Source of the DNA: Candidatus Solirubrobacter pratensis
GTDB taxonomy: Bacteria; Actinomycetota; Thermoleophilia; Solirubrobacterales; Solirubrobacteraceae
Reading direction: 5' to 3'
Length of the DNA: 64,000 nucleotides
Assembly: GCF_000425945.1 (NCBI RefSeq)
Contig: NZ_KE384480.1
Location: forward strand, 714,599 to 778,598
Of the stretch, positions 51,259 to 59,734 are shown piece after piece; position 1 is the stretch's first letter; each line of letters starts with the position of its first letter. The notes beneath the pieces are model-generated. The model searched no databases, was not told where the DNA came from, and was given only the letters and a program-made list of their open reading frames with translations. The position numbers were made by a program, and so were the translations under genes.

Positions 51259-51450
51259 GCGCCGGGGCGCGGCTTGCCCGGTCTCGGGCGCCGCGGCGCG
51301 CGCGGTCTCCGCGCCGCCTCGCCCCGGCGTCGCCCCCGGTCGCGGTCTCCGCCCACGGCCGGCGGACTGCGCGTCTCGCCGGGGTCTCCGCTGCCGTCTT
51401 CTGCGGCCCGGCGAACTGCGCTGGTACGGGAGTGGGTCAGCTTGCCTACG

Positions 51451-51541
51451 CGGCTCGCGGGGCGTGATGATCGCGCCTCGCGGGGCTCGCGGGCGTGGTG
51501 GTCGCGGCTCGCGGGTTTCGGGGCTTCGTGATCGTTTGGTG
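51451..51541 (+). repeat. Degenerate ~30-bp tandem repeat, three units
   Basis: Units at 51451-51480, 51481-51511 and 51512-51541 share the pattern CGG-CTCGCGGGG-CGTGRTGRTCG-CG-CTCG; the third unit is the most diverged. The first two are closely similar by eye. Confidence 0.5.
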
Positions 51542-51555
51542 CGGCGCGCCGCGGG

Positions 51556-51599
51556 GGTGCCTCACGAAACTTCGATAGTTCGAAGGTTTGTGCGGCACC
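51556..51599. repeat. Long imperfect inverted repeat (20-nt arms, TAGT loop)
   Basis: Left arm 51556-51575 (GGTGCCTCACGAAACTTCGA) pairs with right arm 51580-51599. Of 20 positions 17 match and one more is a G-U wobble, with a 4-nt loop. No U-tract is present on either strand. It could be a bidirectional terminator between convergent genes, a REP-like element or the end of a small mobile element. Confidence 0.6.
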
Positions 51600-51724
51600 T
51601 CCGGATCGTGTGCGCGCTGGTGTTCGTTTGTGCGCGTTGCCCGTCGGCGGCTGGTCGCTTCTGTTCGCCGGCGGTTGCCCGGCCCGATCCGGACCCTCTC
51701 CCTTACCCGCGCAGTTCCCGTGCG

Positions 51725-53380
51725 CTAGTCGCCCTTGCGCGCGTGCTTGCGGGCGTCCTTGAGCTCCTTGGAGACCTCGCCGGCGGGGTTGTCGCCGTAG
51801 GTGTCGAGCCGCTGCTGCAGGATCTTGATCGCCTCGTCGTGGCGCCCGCTCCGGTTCAGCGCCGCGCCCTCCTCGAAGAGCGCGTAGCCGCAGGGGTCGA
51901 GCTGGTGGGCGTCGCCGCAGGCCTGCAGGGCGGCCTGGGCCTTCGACAGCGCCGTCGCGTAGTCGCCCGCCAGGCGGGCGTCGTATCCCGCGAGCTGGAG
52001 CTGGCGGGCCTGGGTGAGGTCCGGCTTGCCGGAGGACGCCGTCGTCGGTGTCGCCGTCGGCGTCGTGGTGGCGGTCGGGGTCGCGGTCGGCGTCTCGGTC
52101 CTGTCCGGGGTCGCCGTCTCGGTCGCCGTCGCCGTCGGCGTGCGGGTCGCGGTGGCTGTCGCGGACGGCGTCGCCGCGCTCCGCGGGCCGCCGCCGTCGT
52201 TCCCGCCGCGCGACGCGAGCGCCACGACGCCGATCACCGCGACAACGAGCAGCGCCGCGAGGCCGGCGAGCAGCGCCGCGCTCCCCCGCCGCCGCGTTCC
52301 CGCGGTGGAGTTGTGCCCGTTCGAAGGCGTCCGCCGCGGCCCCCGGTCAGCCGCGCTCGCGGGCACCGCCGCGCCGTGCTCGAAACGGTCCCAGGGGCCT
52401 CGGCCCGGAGTGCCGCGATCGCCGCTCGGGCCCGCGCCCGGCTCGGCGCCTCCGCCGCCCCCGCCGCGCCAGAGCCCAGCCGCCGCGCCACCCGCGGCAG
52501 CCGGGCCACGCCCGCGTCCCAGCCGCCGCGTCTTCGCCGTGCCCGGCTCCGTCACCGCCCGCTCGAGCGCGTCCGCGAACTCGGCCGAGGACCTGTAGCG
52601 GTCCTTCGGCTCCTTCGCCAGCGCCTTCTCCAGCACTGCGTCAACCGCCGCTGACAGCTCCGGGTCCCGGGAGGACGGCGGGGGCGGCGGATCCTCGACG
52701 TGCGCCCGCGCCTGGGCGGCGAAGTGCTCGCCCTCGAACGGGCGCGAGCCGGTCAGCAGCTCGTAGGCCACGACGCCGAGCGAGTAGCGGTCCGAAGCGG
52801 CGGAGGCGGGCTCGCCCATCGCCTGCTCCGGCGAGATGTAGGCGGCCGTCCCGAGCACCTGGCCGGTCGCGGTCAGCTGGTCCTCCCACGCGAGCCGGGC
52901 GATCCCGAAGTCGGCGATCGCGAGCCGGTCGTTGCCGTCGAGCAGCAGGTTGGCGGGCTTGACGTCGCGGTGCACGACGCCGGCGTCCTCGGCCGCGTCC
53001 AGCGCCTCGGCGGCCTCGTGCAGCCACCGCATCGCGAGCGAGCGCGGGATCTCGCGCCCGGACCTCAGCCGGTCGCCGAGCGTCCCGCCGCGCATGATCT
53101 CCATCACCATGAACACGCGCCCCGCGTGCTCGCCGACGTCGTAGATCGTCACGACATGCGGGTGCGAGGACAGCCCGGCGGCGGCGCGCGCCTCGCGCTG
53201 GAAGCGCCGGCGCGCGCGCTCGTCCTCCCCGAGATGGGAAGCCAGGATCTTCACCGCGACATCGCGGTCAAGGAGCTCGTCGTGTGCCTCCCACACTGCG
53301 GCCATTCCACCGCTCGCCAAGTGGCGTACGACGCGGTAGCGATCGGGCAGGGAGATGCGGGCCGGGGTCGCCGGTGGCAT
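51725..53380 (-). CDS. PknB-type membrane Ser/Thr protein kinase with extracellular TPR-like domain
   Basis: The protein has 551 residues from ATG 53380 (TTG 53401 possible). The cytoplasmic kinase domain (about 10-270) has the glycine loop LASGGMAAVWEA, VAVKIL with the catalytic lysine, HRDVKPANLLLDG and DFGIARLAW. A glycine-rich linker leads to one membrane helix (SAALLAGLAALLVVAVIGVVAL). Outside is a threonine-rich stalk (repeated TATxT) and a C-terminal helical region of about 100 residues (YDARLAGDYATALSKAQAAL, EEGAALNRSGRHDEAIKIL) that resembles TPR repeats. Classical PknB carries PASTA repeats here, so the ligand is probably a protein rather than peptidoglycan fragments. It is divergent from rpmB. 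Confidence 0.9.
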   Translation of the reverse strand: MPPATPARISLPDRYRVVRHLASGGMAAVWEAHDELLDRDVAVKILASHLGEDERARRRFQREARAAAGLSSHPHVVTIYDVGEHAGRVFMVMEIMRGGTLGDRLRSGREIPRSLAMRWLHEAAEALDAAEDAGVVHRDVKPANLLLDGNDRLAIADFGIARLAWEDQLTATGQVLGTAAYISPEQAMGEPASAASDRYSLGVVAYELLTGSRPFEGEHFAAQARAHVEDPPPPPSSRDPELSAAVDAVLEKALAKEPKDRYRSSAEFADALERAVTEPGTAKTRRLGRGRGPAAAGGAAAGLWRGGGGGGAEPGAGPSGDRGTPGRGPWDRFEHGAAVPASAADRGPRRTPSNGHNSTAGTRRRGSAALLAGLAALLVVAVIGVVALASRGGNDGGGPRSAATPSATATATRTPTATATETATPDRTETPTATPTATTTPTATPTTASSGKPDLTQARQLQLAGYDARLAGDYATALSKAQAALQACGDAHQLDPCGYALFEEGAALNRSGRHDEAIKILQQRLDTYGDNPAGEVSKELKDARKHARKGD

Positions 53381-53407
53381 CGCATCCACGGTACCCGACA
53401 AGCACGA

Positions 53408-53438
53408 TTCACAATACGCCCGGCGCGCCTCCTATACT
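53408..53438 (+). promoter_or_regulatory. rpmB promoter
   Basis: TTCACA (53408-53413) and TATACT (53433-53438) are -35-like and -10 elements with a 19-bp spacer. The -10 ends 10 nt before ATG 53449, so the transcript is nearly leaderless. This is the best sigma-A-like promoter in the window. Confidence 0.6.
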
Positions 53439-53448
53439 TGCGGGCCGC

Positions 53449-53637
53449 ATGGCTCGAATCTGTCACTCCTGCGGCAAGCGCCCCGCCTTCGGTCAAAGCC
53501 GCTCGCACTCGATGGTCGCCACCAAGCGCCGTTTCGACGCGAATCTCCAAAAGGTCCGCATCGTCGAGAACGGCGCGCCGAAGCGCGCCTATGTCTGCAC
53601 GCGCTGCCTGAAGGCCGGCAAGGTGACCAAGGCCTAG
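53449..53637 (+). CDS. rpmB: Ribosomal protein L28
   Basis: The protein has 62 residues: MARICHSCGKRPAFGQSRSH, a basic core with SMVATKRRFDANLQKVRI, and a C-terminal VCTRCLKAGKVTKA. L28 is a 50S subunit protein. The CxxC pairs (CHSC and CTRC) make it the zinc-binding version. The ATG follows a clear -10 box. It heads the cluster rpmB, DAK2-like gene, recG, rsmD and coaD that is widely conserved in Gram-positive bacteria. Confidence 0.97.
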   Translation: MARICHSCGKRPAFGQSRSHSMVATKRRFDANLQKVRIVENGAPKRAYVCTRCLKAGKVTKA

Positions 53638-53656
53638 GCAGGGGTCGGGCCCCCTC

Positions 53657-55285
53657 GTGGCCGATCCGAGTCTTCTCCGCTTCCGCCTCGTCGTCGAGGC
53701 GGCGCTCGCGCAACTCGAGTCGCGGCGTGAAGAGGTCAACGACCTCAACGTGTTCCCCGTCGCCGACGGCGACACCGGGGACAACATGGCGCTCACGCTG
53801 CGCGCCGTCCTCACCGAGCTGGACAACCTGTCCACGCAGGGTGAGATCGACGAGATCGGCCGCGACCAGATCGTCGACTCCGTCGCCCGTGCCGCCCTGC
53901 TCGGCGCGCGCGGCAACAGCGGCGTCATCCTCAGCCAGCTGATCCGCGGCGCGGCCGAGGAGCTCATCTCCCGCCCGGGCGAGCTGGTCGATCCGGTCCT
54001 GGTCGCCGCCGCGATGGCGCGCGCCGCCGACCGCGCGTACGGCTCCGTCCGTGAGCCGGCCGAGGGCACGATCCTCACGGTCGTGCGCGAGATGGCGGCC
54101 CGCGCCGCGAGCGAGATCGCGCACATGGCCGAGCCGCGCCTGCAGCACCGCGTCGACGACGCGACGCAGAACGAGATGCTCGCCTACGTGCTCGAGCATG
54201 CGCTCGAGGCCGGCGAGGCATCGGTCAAGCGCGGCCCCGAGCTGCTGCCGGTGCTGCGCGACGCCGGCGTCGTCGACGCCGGCGGCTACGGCCTCACGAT
54301 CGTCTTCGCGGGCGTGATCGCCGCGCTGCGCGGCACCGAGCCGCCGCCGCTGGAGCACTATGCGCCGGCGCGCGTCACGCATCCGCAGCATCAGTCCTCG
54401 ACCTACCGCTACTGCACGAACTTCGCCGTCACTGGGACCGATCTCGAGCCCGGCCCGTGGCTGGAGAAGCTCGAGCTGCTCGGCGACAGCGTGCTCGTCG
54501 TCGGTGACCGCCACACGCTCAAGATCCACGTCCACACGAACGAGCCCGAGCGCGCGACGGACCTGTTCGCCGGCGCCGGCGAGGTCTCGCGGCTGGACGT
54601 CGCCGACATGCACGAGCAGGTCGGCCAGCGGACCGAGCGCCTGGCGGAGGCGATCCAGACGTGCGGTGTCCTCGCCGTCGTGGCGGGCGACGGGATGCGC
54701 GAGCTCTTCGAGAGCCTCGGCGCCGCCGTGCTCGACGGCGGCCCGACGCTCAACCCGTCCACCTACGAGCTGCTCGCGGGCATCCACGAGGTCGCCGCCG
54801 AGCAGGTCGTCGTCCTGCCGAACTCGCCCAACGTCCGGATGGCCGCCGAGCGCGCCGCGGAGCTGTCGGAGAAGGCCGTCCGGGTGATCGCGACGCGCTC
54901 GATGCAGGCCGGGCTCGCCGCCGTGGTCAGCCTCGAGCCCTCGCGCGACGCGGAGACCAACGCCGCCGCGATGGAGGAGACGCTCCAGCACGTCCGCACC
55001 GGCGGCGTGACCAAGGCCGCGCGCGACGACACGCGCGGCCGCTTCCGCCGCGGCGACTCCGTCGGCTTCATCGACGAGGAGCTCGTCGCGTGGGGCGAGC
55101 CGGGGGAGACGCTCGGGATCGTGCTCGGCGAGCTGGGCCGGGAGGCCGAGCTGCTGACCGTGATCGAGGGCGACGGCGCGCCGCTCGAGGGCTCCGCCGT
55201 CGCCGCGCTGGCGCCCCGCGGCGCCGAGATCGAGTTCAGCCGCGGCGGCCAGCCCGCGTGGTGGTGGCTCGTCTCCGCCGAGTAG
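53657..55285 (+). CDS. DAK2-domain protein, FakA/YloV-like fatty acid kinase
   Basis: The protein has 542 residues from GTG 53657. The N-terminal DhaL-type ATP-binding domain has NDLNVFPVADGDTGDNMALTL, whose aspartates bind Mg-ATP, and GARGNSGVILSQLIRG. A middle domain with the conserved YCTNFAVTG and GDRHTLKIHVHTNEP follows, then a C-terminal DegV-like or DAK1-like part (VVAGDGMRELFESLGA, LPNSPNVRMAAERAA). In firmicutes the orthologue FakA phosphorylates fatty acids bound to FakB. Its gene is nearly always between rpmB and recG, as here. A short GC stem (AGGGG/CCCCT, 53640-53655) lies directly before the start. Confidence 0.9.
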   Translation: MADPSLLRFRLVVEAALAQLESRREEVNDLNVFPVADGDTGDNMALTLRAVLTELDNLSTQGEIDEIGRDQIVDSVARAALLGARGNSGVILSQLIRGAAEELISRPGELVDPVLVAAAMARAADRAYGSVREPAEGTILTVVREMAARAASEIAHMAEPRLQHRVDDATQNEMLAYVLEHALEAGEASVKRGPELLPVLRDAGVVDAGGYGLTIVFAGVIAALRGTEPPPLEHYAPARVTHPQHQSSTYRYCTNFAVTGTDLEPGPWLEKLELLGDSVLVVGDRHTLKIHVHTNEPERATDLFAGAGEVSRLDVADMHEQVGQRTERLAEAIQTCGVLAVVAGDGMRELFESLGAAVLDGGPTLNPSTYELLAGIHEVAAEQVVVLPNSPNVRMAAERAAELSEKAVRVIATRSMQAGLAAVVSLEPSRDAETNAAAMEETLQHVRTGGVTKAARDDTRGRFRRGDSVGFIDEELVAWGEPGETLGIVLGELGREAELLTVIEGDGAPLEGSAVAALAPRGAEIEFSRGGQPAWWWLVSAE

Positions 55286-55315
55286 CCGACCGGCGCGGCG
55301 ATCACAATCGGTGAC

Positions 55316-57415
55316 GTGGTTCCGACCGCGTTCGCGACCAGCGACCCGCTCCCGCCCGAGCCCGGGCCGGCGCGCTACCCGCGCCCGTCGCGCCTGGACA
55401 CCCCGCTGGACCCGAAGGCGGGGGAGAAGGCCGCCAAGGGCGCGGAGCGGCTGGGCCTGACGACGATCGGCGCGCTGCTCGAGCACGTTCCGCGCGACCG
55501 CCGCGCCGCGCGCACGCTGGCCGAGCTGCGGATCGACGAGGTCGCGACCGTCGTCGCCGAGGTCCGCTCGATCACGAGCCGCGCGGTCCGCCGGCGCGGG
55601 ATGAAGCCGCTGGTCGAGGCCGTCGTCGCCGACGGGACCGGCACGATGAAGGCGACGTTCTTCAACCAGCCCTGGCTGCAGCAGCGCTACCGCCCCGGCA
55701 CGCGGCTGCTGCTGACCGGCAAGTACCAAGGCCACCGCGGCTTCCGGGTCAACGAGCACGCGCCGACCGGCGAGCTGGTCGCGGCCGGCGAGGACATGGC
55801 GACCTACCCGGCCACCGAAGGCCTGACGTCGGCCCAGATCGCCGCGCTCGTGCACGAGTGGCATCCGATGGCGCTCGAGGCGCTCGAGCCGCTCCCCGCG
55901 CGCCTGCGCGCCCGCGAGCGCCTGCCCGACCGCGGCGGCGCGCTGATCGCCGCCCACCTCGGCGACCAGGAGACCGGCCGCCGCCGGCTCGCGTTCGACG
56001 AGCTCCTGCTGCTGCAGATCGCGCTCCTGCGCCGCCGCGCACGCCGCCGCGAGGGCGCGCGTGCGGAGCCGCTGCAGGAGCCGGACGCGCTCACGACCCG
56101 CTGGTTGGCCGATTCGCTGCCGTTCGCGCCCACCGGCGACCAGCGCGCCGCGATGGACACGATCGACGCCGACACCGCCGAGGACCGCCCGATGCAGCGC
56201 CTGCTGATGGGCGAGGTCGGCTCCGGCAAGACCGTCGTCGCGCTCTACGCGATGCTGCGCGCCGTCGAGTCCGGCGGCCAGGCGGCGTTGATGGCGCCGA
56301 CCGAGACGCTCGCCGAGCAGCACTTCGCGACGCTGCAGAAGCTGATGCCCGGCGAGCTCGTGCAGGCGGCGCTGCTCACCGGCAGCACACCCGCCTCGCG
56401 CCGCGCCGACATCCTCAACAAGCTCTCCAGCGGCGAGCTGAAGCTGCTCGTGGGTACGCACGCCCTGATCGAGGACGCCGTCGAGTTCGACCGCCTGCTC
56501 GTCGCCGTCGTGGACGAGCAGCACCGCTTCGGCGTTCGCCAGCGCCGCGCGCTGGACCGCAAGGCCCCGGCGGGACTGAGCCCGCACGTCCTGCACATGA
56601 CGGCGACGCCGATCCCGCGCACGCTCCAGCTGACCAACTACGGCGACCTCGACGTCACCGTCCTGCGCGAGCTCCCCGCGGGCCGGCGCCCGATCACGAC
56701 CTACGTCGCCGGCACCGACTCCGAGCGCGCCCGCGCCTACGAGCGCATCCGCGAGGAGCTCGACGCCGGCCGGCAGGCGTTCGTCGTCTGCCCGCTGGTC
56801 GAGGAGTCCGAGGCGCTGCAGGCGCGCGCGGCGACCGCCGAGTACGAGCGCCTGAAGGCCGGCGAGCTCAAGGACTACCGCGTCGTGCTCCTGCACGGGC
56901 AGATGCGCCCGAAGGAGAAGCAGGAGGCGATGCTGTCGTTCGCCGACGGCGGGGCCGACGTGCTCGTGGCCACGACCGTGATCGAGGTCGGCATCGACGT
57001 CCCGAACGCGACCGTGATGCTCGTCGAGGACGCCGAGCGCTACGGCATCTCGCAGCTGCACCAGCTGCGCGGGCGCATCGGCCGCGGTGCGCACGACTCG
57101 CTGTGCCTGTTGTTCGGCCCGAAGGAGTCGCGCCGGCTGCGGGCGCTGGCCGAGCATCGCGACGGCTTCCGGCTCGCCGAGATCGACCTCGAGCTGCGCG
57201 GCGAGGGCGAGATGATCGGCGTGCGCCAGTCCGGCATGCAGCTCTACCGCTTCGCCCGCCTGCCGGGCGACGAGGAGCTGCTCGAGCGCGCCCGCCACCA
57301 CGCCCGCAGCATCCTCGACGCCGACCCGCGGCTCGAGCTGCCCGAGCACGTGCTGCTCGAGGACGCGATCCAGCGCGCCTATGGCGCCGATGCGCTCGAG
57401 CCGATCCCGGCGTAG
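55316..57415 (+). CDS. recG: ATP-dependent DNA helicase RecG
   Basis: The protein has 699 residues from GTG 55316. RecG regresses stalled forks and processes branched DNA. The N-terminal wedge/OB domain includes TLAELRIDEVATVVAEVRSI and TFFNQPWLQQRYRPG. The helicase core has GEVGSGKTVVALYAML (Walker A), DEQHRFGVRQR (Walker B), MTATPIPRTLQLT, TTVIEVGIDVPNATVM and QLRGRIGRG. The first 40 residues are proline-rich and may not be translated if a later start is used. The stop is 1 nt before the rsmD start. Confidence 0.95.
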   Translation: MVPTAFATSDPLPPEPGPARYPRPSRLDTPLDPKAGEKAAKGAERLGLTTIGALLEHVPRDRRAARTLAELRIDEVATVVAEVRSITSRAVRRRGMKPLVEAVVADGTGTMKATFFNQPWLQQRYRPGTRLLLTGKYQGHRGFRVNEHAPTGELVAAGEDMATYPATEGLTSAQIAALVHEWHPMALEALEPLPARLRARERLPDRGGALIAAHLGDQETGRRRLAFDELLLLQIALLRRRARRREGARAEPLQEPDALTTRWLADSLPFAPTGDQRAAMDTIDADTAEDRPMQRLLMGEVGSGKTVVALYAMLRAVESGGQAALMAPTETLAEQHFATLQKLMPGELVQAALLTGSTPASRRADILNKLSSGELKLLVGTHALIEDAVEFDRLLVAVVDEQHRFGVRQRRALDRKAPAGLSPHVLHMTATPIPRTLQLTNYGDLDVTVLRELPAGRRPITTYVAGTDSERARAYERIREELDAGRQAFVVCPLVEESEALQARAATAEYERLKAGELKDYRVVLLHGQMRPKEKQEAMLSFADGGADVLVATTVIEVGIDVPNATVMLVEDAERYGISQLHQLRGRIGRGAHDSLCLLFGPKESRRLRALAEHRDGFRLAEIDLELRGEGEMIGVRQSGMQLYRFARLPGDEELLERARHHARSILDADPRLELPEHVLLEDAIQRAYGADALEPIPA

Positions 57416-57416
57416 C

Positions 57417-57950
57417 TTGCGCGTCATCGCGGGCATCCACGGCGGCCGCACCCTCAAGGCGCCTCCGGGCTCCGCCACCCGGCCGACTTCGGACCGCGTG
57501 CGCGAGGCGCTGTTCTCGATCCTGGGCGCGCGCGTGCAGGACGCGCGCGTCCTGGACCTGTTCGCCGGGTCCGGCGCGCTCGGCATCGAGGCGCTCTCGC
57601 GCGGGGCGGCGCAGGTGGTCTTCGTCGACGACGCGCCGGCCGCGATCCGGGCGATCCGCGAGAACCTGGAGGCGCTGCGGCTGCATGCCGAGATCCGGCG
57701 CGACGACGCTCTCCGCCACCTCCGCGGCGCATCCGAAGGCGGCGCGCAATACGATCTGGTCTTCCTCGACCCCCCGTACCGGCTCGCGGACCGCTTGGCG
57801 GGCCGCCTGTCGGAGGCCCTCCCCGCCGTGCTGGCGCCCGGGGCGGTGGCGGTGGCCGAGAGCGACAGACGGGCGCCGCTCGCGCTCGACCTGCCCCTCC
57901 ACGACGAACGGCGCTACGGCGACACCCTGATCCGCATCTATGGCTCCTGA
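57417..57950 (+). CDS. rsmD: 16S rRNA guanine-N2 methyltransferase RsmD
   Basis: The protein has 177 residues from TTG 57417, which follows the recG stop by one base; the beginning RVIAGIHGGRTLKAPPG matches the family start. It methylates a guanine of 16S rRNA (G966 in E. coli). The SAM motif is VLDLFAGSGALGIEALSRGA, followed by VVFVDDAPAAI, and the catalytic DPPY is in LVFLDPPYRLADRL. TSDRVREALFSIL is also characteristic. It overlaps coaD by 11 nt. Confidence 0.94.
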   Translation: MRVIAGIHGGRTLKAPPGSATRPTSDRVREALFSILGARVQDARVLDLFAGSGALGIEALSRGAAQVVFVDDAPAAIRAIRENLEALRLHAEIRRDDALRHLRGASEGGAQYDLVFLDPPYRLADRLAGRLSEALPAVLAPGAVAVAESDRRAPLALDLPLHDERRYGDTLIRIYGS

Positions 57951-58437
57951 TCCACGCATCGCGGTCTGCCCCGGGTCCTACGATCCCGTCACGAACGGGC
58001 ACGTGGACATCATCTCCCGCGCCTCGCAGATGTTCGACGAGGTGATCGTCGCGGTCGTGAACGCGTCGGTGCGTAAGAACAAGTCGTTGTTCGACGCCGA
58101 AGAGCGGATCGGCTTCATCGAGCGTGCGACGGCGCATCTGGACAACGTCCGGATCGAGCCGTTCGCCACGCTGGTGGTGGATTTCGCGCGTGAGCGGGGG
58201 GCCCGCGCGATCGTCAAGGGGTTGCGTGCGATCTCCGACTTCGAGTACGAGTTGGAGATGAATCAGCTCAACCGATCGCTGGCCTCGGATGTGGAATCCA
58301 TCTACCTGATGGCCTCGCCGCAGTACAGTTTCCTGTCCTCCAGCGGAGTGAAGGAGATCGCCACCTTCGGGGGCGACGTCTCCAAGCTCGTGCCGGAGGA
58401 GGTCGCCCTGCGTTTGAAGGAAGCGCTGGGGCGGTAG
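57940..58437 (+). CDS. coaD: Phosphopantetheine adenylyltransferase
   Basis: The protein has 165 residues. It joins 4'-phosphopantetheine to AMP in coenzyme A synthesis. The nucleotidyltransferase motif is PGSYDPVTNGHVDII (T/HxGH type). Further landmarks are NKSLFDAEERIGFI, VKGLRAISDFEYELEMNQLNR, and the ATP-binding SFLSSSGVKEIATFGGDVS. The length is normal. The rsmD-coaD pair is conserved in most Gram-positive bacteria. The stop is 17 nt before the SepIVA-like gene. Confidence 0.97.
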   Translation: MAPDPRIAVCPGSYDPVTNGHVDIISRASQMFDEVIVAVVNASVRKNKSLFDAEERIGFIERATAHLDNVRIEPFATLVVDFARERGARAIVKGLRAISDFEYELEMNQLNRSLASDVESIYLMASPQYSFLSSSGVKEIATFGGDVSKLVPEEVALRLKEALGR

Positions 58438-58454
58438 CGAATCTTGGGAGCGCC

Positions 58455-58919
58455 ATGGACGTCCTCGTATTGATCGACAAGCTGGACGACCTCGTCCACA
58501 ACGCCAAGCCGGTGCCGCTGACGGACACCGTGCGCGTCGACAAGGAGGAGATCTACGACATCCTGGATCAGATGCGGGCGACGATCCCTGAGGAGATCAA
58601 GCAGGCCCGCTGGATCGTCAAGGAGCGTCAGGAGATGCTCGCCGAGGCCAAGCGCGAAGCCGAGCGCATCGTCAAGGAGGCGCGCGAGCGCCAGGAGCAG
58701 CTCGTCTCCCAGCAGGAGGTCACCCGCCAGGCCGAGCGCGCGGCGGAGGACATCATCGAGGACGCCCGTGCCCGCGAGCGCGAGATCCGTCTCGGCGCCG
58801 AGGACTACGCGGACGAGATCCTCAACACGCTCGAAGTGAACCTGTCCAAGTTCATCGCGGCCGTACAGCGCGGGCGTGAGCGGCTCCAGGGCCGCGACGA
58901 GCCCGCCGAAGTCGGATAG
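58455..58919 (+). CDS. DivIVA-like coiled-coil protein (SepIVA-like)
   Basis: The protein has 154 residues and is almost entirely helical. The N-terminus MDVLVLIDKLDDLVHNAKPVPLTD is followed by VRVDKEEIYDILDQMRATIPEEIKQARWIVKERQEML, then a long charged coiled coil. Mycobacterial SepIVA, a cell-division and elongation factor, has the same beginning and coiled-coil architecture. GGGAG (58447-58451) precedes the ATG. It follows coaD closely and is probably co-transcribed. It likely acts at the membrane or septum as a scaffold. Confidence 0.85.
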   Translation: MDVLVLIDKLDDLVHNAKPVPLTDTVRVDKEEIYDILDQMRATIPEEIKQARWIVKERQEMLAEAKREAERIVKEARERQEQLVSQQEVTRQAERAAEDIIEDARAREREIRLGAEDYADEILNTLEVNLSKFIAAVQRGRERLQGRDEPAEVG

Positions 58920-58939
58920 AGGGCCTCCGGCTCACAGAC

Positions 58940-59734
58940 TTGGCCCGATCCTACGGGGACCGGGTCGCGCTCGACGGCGTGTCGTTCGACGTCGCGCCGG
59001 GGCAGATGTTCGGGTTCGTAGGCCCCAACGGCGCGGGCAAGACGACCGCGATGCGGATCGTGCTCGGCGTGCTCGAGCCCGATCGGGGGTCGGTCGAGTT
59101 CAACGGCGGCCCGGTGGATCTCGCGGTGCGGCGGCGCTTCGGCTACATGCCGGAGGAGCGCGGGCTGTATCCGAAGATGCGCGTGCGCACGCAGCTCGAG
59201 TACCTCGCCTCGCTGCACGGCGTGCAGGACGCCGCCGCCGCGGCGGATGGCTGGATCTCGCGCCTGGGCCTGAGCGAGCGCGCCGGCGATCGCGTCGAGC
59301 AGCTGTCGCTGGGCAACCAGCAGCGCGTGCAGCTGGCCGCGGCGCTGGTGCACGAGCCGGCGCTGCTCGTCCTGGACGAGCCGTTCTCAGGCCTCGACCC
59401 CGTGGGCGTGGACGTGCTGTCGGGCGTGCTCGCCGAGTACGCGGCGACGGGCGTGCCGGTCGTCTTCTCGAGCCACCAGCTGGACCTGGTCGAGCGGCTG
59501 TGCGACGCGGTGGCGATCATCAAGGACGGCCGGCTCGTGGCCTCCGGCGCCGTCGAGGAGCTGCGCGCCGCGCGCGGCGCGACCTTCCGGGTCGTGGTCG
59601 ACGGGCGCGAGCGGCTGATCGAGGGCGCCGACGCGGACGCGATCCTCGACGCGGCGCGCTCGCAGGGCTCGGTCACGTACTTCGCGCAGGAGCGGCCGAC
59701 GCTGACGGAGCTGTTCCGCGAGGCCGTGGCGTGA
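58940..59734 (+). CDS. ABC transporter ATPase, NatA/ABC-2 type
   Basis: The protein has 264 residues from TTG 58940, the first usable in-frame start. Motifs are Walker A GPNGAGKTTAMRI, the Q-loop region FGYMPEERGLYPKMRV, signature LSLGNQQRVQLAAAL, Walker B LLVLDEPFSGLDP and switch SSHQLDLVERLC. The signature glycine-asparagine (SLGNQQ) is usual for NatA-like exporters. The codons just upstream, in frame and without a start codon, would read GLRLTDL, which looks like the normal first strand of this domain, so the annotated N-terminus is slightly short. It overlaps its permease gene by 4 nt (GTGA). Confidence 0.93.
   Translation: MARSYGDRVALDGVSFDVAPGQMFGFVGPNGAGKTTAMRIVLGVLEPDRGSVEFNGGPVDLAVRRRFGYMPEERGLYPKMRVRTQLEYLASLHGVQDAAAAADGWISRLGLSERAGDRVEQLSLGNQQRVQLAAALVHEPALLVLDEPFSGLDPVGVDVLSGVLAEYAATGVPVVFSSHQLDLVERLCDAVAIIKDGRLVASGAVEELRAARGATFRVVVDGRERLIEGADADAILDAARSQGSVTYFAQERPTLTELFREAVA

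Larger units (their letters stand above)
51259..51724. other. Convergent intergenic region without a gene
   Basis: The region between ribH and the kinase gene is about 490 bp, the longest non-coding gap in the window. Frames here are low in complexity and match nothing. It contains copies of GGCTCGCGGG (at 51248, 51452, 51484 and 51506), a degenerate 30-bp tandem repeat and a long inverted repeat, listed separately. Runs such as TTCGTTTGTGCGCG near 51620 make the right half less GC-rich than its neighbours. It may be a decayed mobile or repeat element. Confidence 0.4.

Noticed and set aside
51041..52654. 537-codon plus-strand frame from ribH across the gap into the kinase gene
   Set aside because: It combines an alternate frame of ribH, low-complexity gap sequence and antisense of the kinase gene; no domain or start signal was seen.
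53640..53655. Terminator between rpmB and the DAK2-like gene
   Set aside because: The stem is only 5 bp, has no U-tract and abuts the next start codon; the cluster is normally co-transcribed.
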